Source: Thalassobaculum sp965228445 (GTDB lineage: Bacteria; Pseudomonadota; Alphaproteobacteria; Thalassobaculales; Thalassobaculaceae). Taken from it: DNA of 64,000 nucleotides. Made by a program: the position numbers and the translations under genes. Below are positions 8,644 through 17,479 of this stretch, piece after piece. The first letter of the stretch is position 1; each line of letters begins with the position of its first letter. A model generated the notes under the pieces. It saw only the letters and a list, made by a program, of their open reading frames with translations, made no database searches and was not told where the DNA came from. The DNA is taken from NCBI GenBank assembly GCA_965228445.1, contig OZ245813.1:1984001-2048000 (forward strand), read 5' to 3'.

Positions 8644-9852
8644 TCAGCCGGCCCCGCCGCCGTTACCGACGGCCCGCATCAGCGCCGATCCAACATGGTC
8701 GACATCGCCGTCCGCCATCGCCGGGAACAGCGGCAGGGAGAGGCAGCTTGCGTAGTACCGGTCGGCACCGGGGAGGTCCGGGGTGTCGACGGTCCGGCGG
8801 TAATAGGGCTGGCGGTGGACAGGGTAGTAGTGCACCTGGGTGCCGACCCCGTCCTCGCGCAGCCGGCGCATGACCGTGCCTCGTTCCACCTTCAGCGCCG
8901 CAAAGTCGATCAGCGCGACTGACAGGTGCCAGGACGGATCGCAGCCGGGCGCCACGGGCAGGGCCCGCACGTGCGGGCCGCAGCGCTCCAGCGCGGCCTC
9001 GTACAGTCCGCGCAGGTAGCGTCGGCGCTCGACGAACGCCGTCAGCCGGCCGATCTGCGACAGGCCGAGGGCGGCGTGGATATCGGAGAGGCGGTAGTTG
9101 TACCCCGGCTCCGGCATCTCATAGTACCAGGGGTTGGGCTGTCCCGAGGCGTCGAATCCGGCGTCGCGGTCGGCGAAGCGGTCGGGATCGCGGACCATGC
9201 CGTGGTTGCGGTGGCGCCGCAGTCGCTCGTCCAGCACCGGGTCGCGGGTGCACAGCACACCGCCCTCGCCGCTCGCCACCGTCTTCACCGGGTGGGTGGA
9301 GAACATGGCGATGGCGGACCGGGTACAGGCGCCGACGGTCTCGCCGCCATTGGTCGCGCCGAGGGCGTGGCAGGCATCCTCGACGATCGGGATCTCCGGG
9401 AACGCGTCGGCCAGGCCCGCCACATCGACACAATGGCCGTTGAGGTGGACGGCGACGATCGCCTTCACCCGCCCGCGCCCGGCCCGCTTGGCTGCCTGCG
9501 TGACGGCTTCCAGCGTGGTCAGGCCGGTCTCCGGATCGACATCGGCGAAGACCGGCTCGGCGCCGACATAGACCGCGCAGTTGGCGCTGGCGAGAAAGGT
9601 CACCGTCGGCACCACGACCACGTCGCCGGGCCCGACGCCCAGCGCCATCATCGCCAGATGCAGCCCGGCCGTCCCGCTGGAACAGGCGACGGCAAAGGGC
9701 GCGTCCACGGCGGCGGCGAAGGCGGCCTCGAAGGCATCGACCGTCGGACCGGTGGTCAGGAAGTCGCCGCGCAGCACCTCCGCCACCGCCGCAATGTCGG
9801 CCTCGTCGATGCACTGGCGGCCATAGGGCAGAAAGGGGGGCGGAACGCTCAT
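8644..9852 (-). CDS. pseC: PLP-dependent sugar aminotransferase, PseC-type
   Basis: A 402-residue DegT/DnrJ/EryC1/StrS family aminotransferase. The pyridoxal-phosphate lysine is Lys190 in the motif STHPVKTVASGEGG, which matches the PseC form of this signature, and the ACSSGTAGLHLA phosphate-binding loop is near residue 57. It would transfer an amino group to C4 of the PseB product to give the 4-amino-4,6-dideoxy sugar. It sits 31 bases downstream of the type I secretion adaptor gene, pointing to co-transcription and to glycosylation of a surface or secreted product (inference). Confidence 0.85.
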   Translation of the reverse strand: MSVPPPFLPYGRQCIDEADIAAVAEVLRGDFLTTGPTVDAFEAAFAAAVDAPFAVACSSGTAGLHLAMMALGVGPGDVVVVPTVTFLASANCAVYVGAEPVFADVDPETGLTTLEAVTQAAKRAGRGRVKAIVAVHLNGHCVDVAGLADAFPEIPIVEDACHALGATNGGETVGACTRSAIAMFSTHPVKTVASGEGGVLCTRDPVLDERLRRHRNHGMVRDPDRFADRDAGFDASGQPNPWYYEMPEPGYNYRLSDIHAALGLSQIGRLTAFVERRRYLRGLYEAALERCGPHVRALPVAPGCDPSWHLSVALIDFAALKVERGTVMRRLREDGVGTQVHYYPVHRQPYYRRTVDTPDLPGADRYYASCLSLPLFPAMADGDVDHVGSALMRAVGNGGGAG

Positions 9853-9883
9853 CGGCTGTTGCTCGCGCTCTGGGTTGCGGCTG

Positions 9884-11242
9884 TCACTGCTCGCGCAGGG
9901 CGGTCTCCAGCGACCGGGTGAGCGGCGAGATAAGATATTCCAGCAACGTCTGATCGCCGGTGGAGATGATCACCATGGCCGGCATGCCGGGGACCAGTTC
10001 CACATCGTTCTGCTTCAGCATCTCCGTGCTCAGCCGGACGCGCGCCTCGTAATAGGGCTGCCCGCCTTCCGGCGCCTGCATCACATCGGGGGAGATGTCG
10101 ATCACCAGCCCGTCGATCGGCTTGGCGGTGCGCTGGCTGAAGGCGGTCAGGCGGACGGTGGCGGGCGCACCGACCTCGACCACGTCGATATCGGTCGGCT
10201 GGACCTGGGCGCGGACGATCAGTTCGTCATTGGCCGGCGCGATGTTCATCAGCGGCTCGGCCGGACCGATCACGCCGCCCACGGTGTGGAAGCGCAGCCC
10301 GTAGACCTTGCCGCCGAGCGGTGCCCGCACGGTGTTGCGGGCGATCGAATCGTCGGCGGACACGAGCTGCTCGCGCAGGTCGCGGAGCTGGGTCTGGGTC
10401 TCGCGCAGGTCGGTCTCGATCTCCGCCCGGTTCTGTTCCTGCACCGTCAGGCGCTGGAACTCGGTCTCGGCGATGGTCTGCTCGGCCCGGGCCATGAGCG
10501 CTTCGCGGTTGTCGATCGACCCCTGCAGCGCGGCCTGCTCGCGTTCCAGGGCGAGCAGGCGCGGCTTGCGCTCCAGCCCCTTCTCGAAGAGCTCGCGCAC
10601 GCCCTTGATCTCCTCGTCGATGATCGCGAGCTGGCGCCGGTCGGAGCGCTGCTGGGCGGCCAGGGCGGTGATCTCCTCCCGGCTCTTGGCGACGCGCTTG
10701 TCCAGCAGCCCCTGCTGACCCTCGAACGCGGCGCGACGCCCCTCGAACAGGCGGCGCTCGCCCTCCAGGATCGACTGGACATAGCGGTCGTCGGTCTGGC
10801 GCGTCAGCTCCTCGGGAAAGCGAACCGTCTCCAGATCGTCCCGCTCCGCAATCAGCCGGGCCTCCTCGCCCATCAGCGCCAGGGTGCGCTGATAGAGCCG
10901 ACCCTGGTTGACGGAGGCCTGGGTGCCCCGGAGGACCATCAGGATGTCGCCCTCCTGCACCGTGTCGCCTTCCTGGACCCGGATCTCCTTGATGATGCCG
11001 CCTTCCAGGTGCTGGACGACCTTCTGGCTGCCGGCGACCTGGACCTGACCGGTGGCGATGGCGCCGGAGCCCAGCGGCGCGAAGGCCGCCCAGATGCCGA
11101 AGACCCCGAAGAACAGGAACAGGATGGCGTACCCGACCCAGAGTACGGAGCGCCAGGACATCGGGTTACGCTCGGCATCGTGGCCCAGCGGATCGTCCCA
11201 CCGGGTCAGGTCCCGCGTCTCGTCGCTGCGCATGAGGGCCAT
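9884..11242 (-). CDS. Type I secretion periplasmic adaptor, HlyD/PrtE family
   Basis: A 452-residue membrane-fusion protein. A short cytoplasmic N-terminus is followed by one membrane helix at about residues 30-52, a biotinyl-lipoyl half-motif VVQHLEGGIIKEI, a long coiled-coil hairpin between about residues 110 and 290, and a C-terminal beta-barrel with the family signature ending in a VELVPGMPAMVII segment. It links the ABC exporter encoded 14 bases upstream to an outer-membrane TolC-like channel, which is not encoded here. The start ATG has gggagcg a short distance upstream. Confidence 0.9.
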   Translation of the reverse strand: MALMRSDETRDLTRWDDPLGHDAERNPMSWRSVLWVGYAILFLFFGVFGIWAAFAPLGSGAIATGQVQVAGSQKVVQHLEGGIIKEIRVQEGDTVQEGDILMVLRGTQASVNQGRLYQRTLALMGEEARLIAERDDLETVRFPEELTRQTDDRYVQSILEGERRLFEGRRAAFEGQQGLLDKRVAKSREEITALAAQQRSDRRQLAIIDEEIKGVRELFEKGLERKPRLLALEREQAALQGSIDNREALMARAEQTIAETEFQRLTVQEQNRAEIETDLRETQTQLRDLREQLVSADDSIARNTVRAPLGGKVYGLRFHTVGGVIGPAEPLMNIAPANDELIVRAQVQPTDIDVVEVGAPATVRLTAFSQRTAKPIDGLVIDISPDVMQAPEGGQPYYEARVRLSTEMLKQNDVELVPGMPAMVIISTGDQTLLEYLISPLTRSLETALREQ

Positions 11243-11256
11243 GACGTCGCTCCCGC

Positions 11257-13284
11257 TCAGTCCTTGGTCGGATCGGCCGAAATGGCCCGAACGCTCTGTA
11301 CCTGAAGCGAGGTCGCCCGTGCCTTGTAGGGCGACGGCGGCCGCACCACCGCACCGCGGCCACGCGGCCCCTTCGGCGCATCGGGCGCGTCGTCCTCGGG
11401 GGTCGGCGGCTCGAGGATCTCGGCCGGGCCTTCCGCATTCTGCGACGCCGCCCGGGGCGTCTCCTCCGGACGCTCGATCTCAGGCTCGGCCGCCACCGCA
11501 GGCGCGGCGGCGGGCGCGCGGCGCTCCGGTTCGGCCGGCCGCGGGCGCTGCTCGCGACCGTCGGTGATCTGCGGCGCCGGGCCCTCCAGCGCCGGACGGC
11601 GTCCCTGCTGCAGGAAGGACAGGGTCTCGTCGCGCGGGCCGAAGCGCTGCACCGTGCCGCCGTTCAGCACCAAGATCTTGTCCATCAGCGCCAGGGTCGA
11701 CGGCCGGTGGGTGATCAGGATCACCGTCACCTTCGCCGCCTTCAGCGATTTCAGCGCCTGCACGAGCGCGTCGTCGCCCTGGCTGTCGAGATTGGCGTTC
11801 GGTTCGTCCAGCACCACGACCCGCGGGTTGCCGTACAGCGCCCGCGCCAGGGCGACGCGCTGCCGCTGACCGCCGGACAGGAGCTGACCGCCCCAGCCGA
11901 TCTCGGTGTCGTAGCCGTCCGGCAGGCGCAGGATCAGATCGTGCAGGCCGGCCAGCTTCGCCGCCTTCACCACCTCCTCGGGGTCCGGATTCTCCTGCAG
12001 CCGGCCGATATTCTGGGCCACCGTACCGGAGAACAGCTCCACGTCCTGCGGCATGTAGCCAATATGCCGGCCGAGTGCCTCCTTGTCCCAGGAATAGATG
12101 TCGGCGCCGTCCAGCCGCACGGTGCCGACGGTGGGCTGCTGCACCCCGACCAGCAGACGGGCCAGGGTCGACTTGCCGGCGGCCGACGGACCGACGATGC
12201 CGAGCGTCTCGCCCGGTTCGACATCGAACTGGATGCGCTGCAGGATCGGCTTGGCCAGCCCCTGGGGCTGGTAGAACAGGTTCTCCGCCGTCAGCCAGCC
12301 CTCGGGATCCGGCAGCCGCATGCGCTCCGGCTGGTCCTGGGCGGTCAGCAGGGTCTGCTCGACCTGCTTGTAAGCGGCATAGGCCTCGACCATGCCGCGG
12401 GCCTGGGCCACGCCCTGCTCGATCGGCTGCAGCGCCCGGCCGAGGATCAGCACGGAGGCGATCATCATGCCGCCGGTCATCGGCGTGTGCGGGTCGATGA
12501 TCTGGGTCGCCGCCACGGTCATGATCAGCATCTGGATCAGCATGCGGGTCGACTTGGAGATCGCCAGGAACACCGCGGCGCGGTCGCTCGCCCGGCTCTG
12601 CAGCGCCAGCACCGCCTCGTTCTCGGTCAGGAAGCGGCGGATCACCGACTGGCGCATGCCCATGCTCTCGACCACCGAGGCGTTGCGCACGGCGGCGTCG
12701 GCGGCGGCATAGGCGCGGTTGGAATAGGCCTGCGCCTCGGTCAGGGCCGGTCGCGTCATGTAGTCGTTGGCCAGCCCCAGCGCCAGCATCACAAGCGCCC
12801 CGCCGAGAGCGGCGAAGCCCATCGGCAGGTTCAGATACATGATCAGCAGCAGGAAGATCGGAACCCATGGGATGTCCAGCACCGTCAGCATTGCCGGACC
12901 GGTCAGAAAGTTCCGCAGCACGGAGAGCTGGCGCAAAGTATTGCTGCTCGCGGTCTTCGACCGGTCGAGCGCCTCGGCGACCGCGGCCGACAGCAGCAGG
13001 GGCGAGACCCGCCGGTCGATCCAGCGCGAGATGCGCACGAAGGCGTAGGAGCGCACGCTGTCCAGCGCGGCCTGCACGGCCAGGGCGCAGGAGGCGATCA
13101 TCAGCAGCAGGAACAGGGTGGACTCGCTGCGGCTGGCCAGAACCCGGTCGAAGACCTGGAACATGAACAGCGGCATGGTCAGCATCAGCAGATTGACGAA
13201 GAAGCTGAACACGCCGCAGGCGACGAAGGCCGTGTAGCAGGCCTTCAGCAGATTGTGGACCGATACGGGTTCTTGCTTCTTCAT
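11257..13284 (-). CDS. Type I secretion ABC exporter, PrtD family, with long C-terminal tail
   Basis: A 675-residue fused permease-ATPase. The N-terminal half has about six membrane helices. The ATPase shows Walker A GPSAAGKST near residue 361, signature LSGGQRQRVALARAL, Walker B VVVLDEPNANLD and the ITHRPS switch. Length and motifs fit PrtD-type exporters, which secrete RTX-like proteins. The C-terminal 115 residues or so after the ATPase are an extra proline-, alanine- and glutamate-rich tail ending in a basic region, which ordinary PrtD proteins lack. No RTX substrate is encoded in the window. It is probably co-transcribed with the adaptor and the pseC/pseB genes. Confidence 0.9.
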   Translation of the reverse strand: MKKQEPVSVHNLLKACYTAFVACGVFSFFVNLLMLTMPLFMFQVFDRVLASRSESTLFLLLMIASCALAVQAALDSVRSYAFVRISRWIDRRVSPLLLSAAVAEALDRSKTASSNTLRQLSVLRNFLTGPAMLTVLDIPWVPIFLLLIMYLNLPMGFAALGGALVMLALGLANDYMTRPALTEAQAYSNRAYAAADAAVRNASVVESMGMRQSVIRRFLTENEAVLALQSRASDRAAVFLAISKSTRMLIQMLIMTVAATQIIDPHTPMTGGMMIASVLILGRALQPIEQGVAQARGMVEAYAAYKQVEQTLLTAQDQPERMRLPDPEGWLTAENLFYQPQGLAKPILQRIQFDVEPGETLGIVGPSAAGKSTLARLLVGVQQPTVGTVRLDGADIYSWDKEALGRHIGYMPQDVELFSGTVAQNIGRLQENPDPEEVVKAAKLAGLHDLILRLPDGYDTEIGWGGQLLSGGQRQRVALARALYGNPRVVVLDEPNANLDSQGDDALVQALKSLKAAKVTVILITHRPSTLALMDKILVLNGGTVQRFGPRDETLSFLQQGRRPALEGPAPQITDGREQRPRPAEPERRAPAAAPAVAAEPEIERPEETPRAASQNAEGPAEILEPPTPEDDAPDAPKGPRGRGAVVRPPSPYKARATSLQVQSVRAISADPTKD

Positions 13285-13378
13285 CGCGGCACCGACCTGT
13301 CCGGCCTCGTCGAGGCGGGGGCGCTAGGGCCCGATAGAGTACCGCCGGCCGACCCCGACAGAGGGGGTCTCCCTATGC

Positions 13379-13672
13379 TCAATCTTCCGTGAATTTGGCG
13401 AGATCGATATCGCCGTGTCGGAACGGGATCCAGTACTTGGTCTCGCTGTTGTACTGAATGCCGTAGATGTTCGTGCAGAACACCTTCACCGGCGGCTTGG
13501 TCTCGCCGGATTCGGTCTCGGTCCGGGCGGCATCGACCAGATCCGAGCCCTTGAACTTCTCCCACGCGGCGGCAACGTCGCTCCGGTCCGCCTCGGGAAG
13601 GTCGTTGATCTCCATGGCGAGATCCCAGGTCTTCTCCAGGTCGTTCCAAAGATCGTCGAGATATTTACCCAT
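13379..13672 (-). CDS. Small uncharacterised protein upstream of the type I exporter
   Basis: A 97-residue, acidic, soluble protein with no signal peptide or membrane helix. The N-terminal half looks helical (DLWNDLEKTWDLAMEI) and the C-terminal part is richer in aromatic and beta-type residues (CTNIYGIQYN, KYWIPFRHGDIDL). It lies 94 bases upstream of the ABC exporter on the same strand, so it may be an operon partner, for example a chaperone or regulator of the secreted substrate; this is inference from position. I do not recognise the family. Codon use looks like that of a real gene, and the opposite strand offers no better candidate. Confidence 0.6.
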   Translation of the reverse strand: MGKYLDDLWNDLEKTWDLAMEINDLPEADRSDVAAAWEKFKGSDLVDAARTETESGETKPPVKVFCTNIYGIQYNSETKYWIPFRHGDIDLAKFTED

Positions 13673-13720
13673 CGTGTCGTCCGCTATCGCTATGGTGCCC
13701 GCATCATGGATGAGGACCGA

Positions 13721-13746
13721 TTTGGCTATCTCGGCTTATAGCCAAA
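13721..13746. promoter_or_regulatory. Perfect 9-base inverted repeat in a divergent intergenic region
   Basis: The arms tttggctat and atagccaaa are exact complements with an 8-base spacer. The element lies in the AT-richer gap between the small minus-strand gene ending its 5' side at 13672 and the plus-strand glycosyltransferase gene starting near 13871. The size and symmetry suit a dimeric regulator's operator; a transcript hairpin is the alternative. Confidence 0.4.
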
Positions 13747-13870
13747 CCGGCACATCCATTAAAAGGGAATTGTCATCCCCACGACCGCCCCGGAGTGTGT
13801 TACGAAACGGGAATTGTTGCAAATCCTCAGTCGCCCGACGGGGGCTGGAAGCCAATTGCCCGGATCGCCC

Positions 13871-16800
13871 ATGCCTTCAACGCCCGCCGCCTCCGCTGTC
13901 GATCAGGAAACCGGGAAGACCACCCACCGTGACAGCGGGCCGCAGACCGCGCTGCTGGTCCTCGGCATGCACCGCAGCGGCACCTCCGCGCTAACCCGGG
14001 TGGTCAATCTCCTCGGCGTCGAGCTGGGCCGCGATCTCATGCAGGCGGCGGAAGGCAACAACGACCGCGGATTCTGGGAACACCAGGGCGTCGTCACCCG
14101 CCACGACCGGCTGCTGGCCGACCTGGGCATGCGGTGGGACGACCCGCGGGCCATGCCGGAAGGCTGGCTGGACCACCCGGCGACCCGGGCCGCGCGGGCC
14201 GATCTGGAAACCATCCTCGATGCCGAGTTCGCCGAGGCCGCGCTGTGGGGCGTGAAGGATCCCCGCATGTGCCGTCTGCTGCCCCTGTGGCGGGAGATGC
14301 TGGCGGCGCGCGGCGTGCGGATGTCGGTGCTGCATATGCTGCGCCACCCGCTGGAGATTGCCCGCTCCCTGGAGCGTCGCGACGCCATGCCGCGCGGCCG
14401 GGCGCTGATGCTCTGGCTGCGCCATCAGATCGAGGCGCTGGTCGCCAGCGACGGCGCACCCCAGTCCTGGGCCAGCTTCGACCGGCTGATGGCCGACTGG
14501 CGCGCGGAGATGGTTCGGGTCGACGGCGACCTGCATCTGGGCTTTGCCGGGCGCACGGACGGCGCGGCGCCGGCGATCGACGGCTTCCTCGATGTCGGGT
14601 TGCGGCACCACGCCCTCGACGACGACGTGCTGAAGACCGAGCCGGCGCTCGCCGCCTGGATCGGCCGGGTCTACGACGCGGTCCGCCTGGCCGATGGCGG
14701 CGACCGCGCCGCCGCGCTGGCGACCGTGCGCGAGGTGCAGGACGAGATCGACCGGGCCTCCTACTATTTCGACGACACCTTCGCCGACTGGGCCGGGATC
14801 GAGTTGCGCCTGCGCGGCGAGATCGACATCCGCGACGACCGCATCCGCCTGCTGGACGACAGCGTCAGCGAGCGCGACGGACGGGTCGCCGAGCGGGACT
14901 CGCGCATCGCCGAACGCGAAAGCCGGATCGCCGAGCGCGACCGCGCCATCGGCGAACGCGACCAGTCGATCGAGGGGCTTCAGAGCACCATCGCGTCCCT
15001 CCGCGGCACGATCGAGAGCCTGCGGGACGATGTCGGCGACCTGCAGGACGAGGTGAAGACCCGCGACGGCCACATCCACAATCTCGCCATGGCGCGCGAC
15101 GGGCTGCAGGGCCATATCGCCGCCCTGGAAGGTTCGACCTCCTGGCGGGTCACCGCCCCGCTGCGCAAGGCCGGCAATCTCGCGCGTCGTGCGAGACGGC
15201 TGACCCACTCCCTGACACCGGGCGACCTGTTCCGGGTCGAGCACGTCAAGGGCGACGTCTGGGAATCGACCGACACCTTCCCGATGATCGTGCTGCGCTC
15301 CGACCGGGGACGGATGCCCACCGGCTGGGTCGAGCTGACCTACAGCATCAGGGCCGGCGGCAAGCTGGCCGCCCCCTCGCTGTTCGCCGATATCGGCGCC
15401 GGTACCGCGGAGATCGACCGCAAGCGGCTGCCGGTCACCAAGGGCGAGACGGTTACCTGCTTCGTGCGCCTGCCCGACCACGTGAAGGCCCTGCGCCTGG
15501 ATCCGATCAACTGGAAGGGCCGGTTCGAGATGGGGCCGATCCGGGCGCGGGAGATCACCCGCCTGGAACTGCTGCGGGTGCTCGGCAGCAACGCCTACGC
15601 CCAGGAAGGCATGCGCCCGATCGTCGGGCATCTGCGACGCGGCGGCGTGCAGGGGCTGAAGGAATACCTGATCAAGAAGCTGCCCACGCCGATCGAGACC
15701 TACGACGATTGGCGCGACATGTTCTACGCGCTGACCGACAGCGACCGGGCCGCCATCCGGGGCCATGTGGCCCGGATGGAGAGCAAGCCGGTCTTCTCCG
15801 TCGTCATGCCGACCTACGAGACGCCGCCGGCCCTGCTGGAAAAGGCGGTCGAGAGCGTGAAGGGGCAGCTCTACGACGCGTGGGAGCTGTGCATCGCCGA
15901 TGACGGCTCCAAGAGCCCGGAGACCCGGGCGATGCTGGAGCGTTATGCCGCCGAGGACCCGCGCATCAAGGTGGTCTTCCGGGAGACCAACGGTCACATC
16001 TCCGCCGCCAGCAACTCGGCCCTCGACCTGGCGACCGGCGCGTGGATCGCCCTGCTCGACCATGACGACGAACTGACCGAGGACGCGCTGTACTGGATGG
16101 CGGCGAGCCTGGAGGCCGATCCCGAGGCGGACATCCTGTACTCCGACGAGGACAAGATCGACGAGGAGGGACGGGTCTCCGATCCCTACTTCAAGCCGGA
16201 CTGGTCGCCGGAGCTGTTCCTGTCGCAGAACATAATCAACCACCTGGGCGTCTATCGCCGCGCGCTGGTCGAAGCCGCGGGCCGTTTCCGCGAAGGCTTC
16301 GAGGGCAGCCAGGACTACGACCTGGCGCTGCGGGTGCTGGAGCAGACCAGCCCCGAGCGGGTCCGCCACATCCCGGCGGTGCTGTACCACTGGCGCATGG
16401 TCGCCGGCAGCGTGGCACTGGCCACCGGCGAGAAGACCTATCCCTACGAACGGGCCCGCAAGGCGATTGCCGAGCATCTGGAGCGCGGCGGCGTGAAGGC
16501 CGAGGTGGTCGCCGGCCGCGACGGGTTCAGCCATCGGGTCGTCCCCGCCCTGCCGGCGCGCAAGCCGCACGTCACCATCATCGTGCCGACCCGCGACCGT
16601 GTCGACATGATGCGCATGGTCGTCACCGGGCTGCTGGAGAAGACCGACTATCCGAACTGGGACCTGATCATCGTCGACAACGGGTCGGAGAAGGCGGAGA
16701 CGCTGGAATACTTCGCCGAGATCCAGAAGGACGACCGGATCGCGGTCCTGCGCGACGACGAGCCGTTCAACTTCTCCCGGTTGAACAACCTCGCCGTGAC

Positions 16801-17455
16801 CCAGGCCAAGGGTCCGCTGCTGCTGCTGCTGAATAACGACATCGAGCCGATCGACGCGGGCTGGCTGGAGGAGATGGTCCGCCAGATCCAGCGCCCCGGC
16901 GTCGGCGCCGTCGGCGCCAAGCTCTACTATCCGAACGACACCGTCCAGCATATGGGCGTGACCACCGGGATCGGCGGCGTCGCCGGGCATTTCGACAAGC
17001 ACCTCCCGCGCGAGGCGCCGGGCTATTTCAGCCGGGCCCAGCTGATCCACAACGTGACCGCCACCACGGCCGCCTGCCTGCTGACCACCAAGAAGATCTA
17101 CCGGCAGATCGGCGGCATGAACGAGAACGAACTGAAGGTGGCGTTCAACGACGTTGATTTCTGCCTGAAGATCCGCGCCGCGGGCCACCGCATCGTGCTC
17201 ACCCCCTATGCCGAGCTGTATCACCACGAGTCGGTATCGCGCGGGCTGGAGGACACCGCCGAGAAGCGCGACCGCTTCCGCGGCGAGATGATGTGGATGC
17301 GGAACAAGTGGGGTGACGCGCTCGACGCCGACCCCTATTTCAATCCGAACCTGAGCCTCGACCAGGAGACCCCGACCTTCGCCATTCCGCCGCGGGTTCC
17401 CAAGCCGTGGGAACCCGACGACGCGGACAGCGAGGACTGGTCGGAGTCCGCCTGA
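13871..17455 (+). CDS. Sulfotransferase-like domain, coiled coil and two GT2 glycosyltransferase domains in one protein
   Basis: A 1194-residue multidomain protein. Residues about 25-270 resemble a P-loop sulfotransferase, with the 5'-phosphosulfate-binding-like GMHRSGTSALTR at about 32-43. Residues about 320-420 form a coiled coil built on a seven-residue repeat of the type RIAERDS. A linker domain follows, and then two GT-A glycosyltransferase domains: the first from about 640 with VVMPTYE, DDGS and DHDDE, the second from about 898 with IIVPTRDR, DNGS and NNDIE. Such proteins usually build surface glycans. The TTG at 13814 in frame would add 19 residues; the ATG at 13871 lies closer to the conserved domain, but neither has a strong ribosome-binding site. 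It neighbours pseB/pseC and a type I exporter. Confidence 0.8.
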   Translation: MPSTPAASAVDQETGKTTHRDSGPQTALLVLGMHRSGTSALTRVVNLLGVELGRDLMQAAEGNNDRGFWEHQGVVTRHDRLLADLGMRWDDPRAMPEGWLDHPATRAARADLETILDAEFAEAALWGVKDPRMCRLLPLWREMLAARGVRMSVLHMLRHPLEIARSLERRDAMPRGRALMLWLRHQIEALVASDGAPQSWASFDRLMADWRAEMVRVDGDLHLGFAGRTDGAAPAIDGFLDVGLRHHALDDDVLKTEPALAAWIGRVYDAVRLADGGDRAAALATVREVQDEIDRASYYFDDTFADWAGIELRLRGEIDIRDDRIRLLDDSVSERDGRVAERDSRIAERESRIAERDRAIGERDQSIEGLQSTIASLRGTIESLRDDVGDLQDEVKTRDGHIHNLAMARDGLQGHIAALEGSTSWRVTAPLRKAGNLARRARRLTHSLTPGDLFRVEHVKGDVWESTDTFPMIVLRSDRGRMPTGWVELTYSIRAGGKLAAPSLFADIGAGTAEIDRKRLPVTKGETVTCFVRLPDHVKALRLDPINWKGRFEMGPIRAREITRLELLRVLGSNAYAQEGMRPIVGHLRRGGVQGLKEYLIKKLPTPIETYDDWRDMFYALTDSDRAAIRGHVARMESKPVFSVVMPTYETPPALLEKAVESVKGQLYDAWELCIADDGSKSPETRAMLERYAAEDPRIKVVFRETNGHISAASNSALDLATGAWIALLDHDDELTEDALYWMAASLEADPEADILYSDEDKIDEEGRVSDPYFKPDWSPELFLSQNIINHLGVYRRALVEAAGRFREGFEGSQDYDLALRVLEQTSPERVRHIPAVLYHWRMVAGSVALATGEKTYPYERARKAIAEHLERGGVKAEVVAGRDGFSHRVVPALPARKPHVTIIVPTRDRVDMMRMVVTGLLEKTDYPNWDLIIVDNGSEKAETLEYFAEIQKDDRIAVLRDDEPFNFSRLNNLAVTQAKGPLLLLLNNDIEPIDAGWLEEMVRQIQRPGVGAVGAKLYYPNDTVQHMGVTTGIGGVAGHFDKHLPREAPGYFSRAQLIHNVTATTAACLLTTKKIYRQIGGMNENELKVAFNDVDFCLKIRAAGHRIVLTPYAELYHHESVSRGLEDTAEKRDRFRGEMMWMRNKWGDALDADPYFNPNLSLDQETPTFAIPPRVPKPWEPDDADSEDWSESA

Positions 17456-17479
17456 CCGACCGCCGGTCCGACCGACGCC

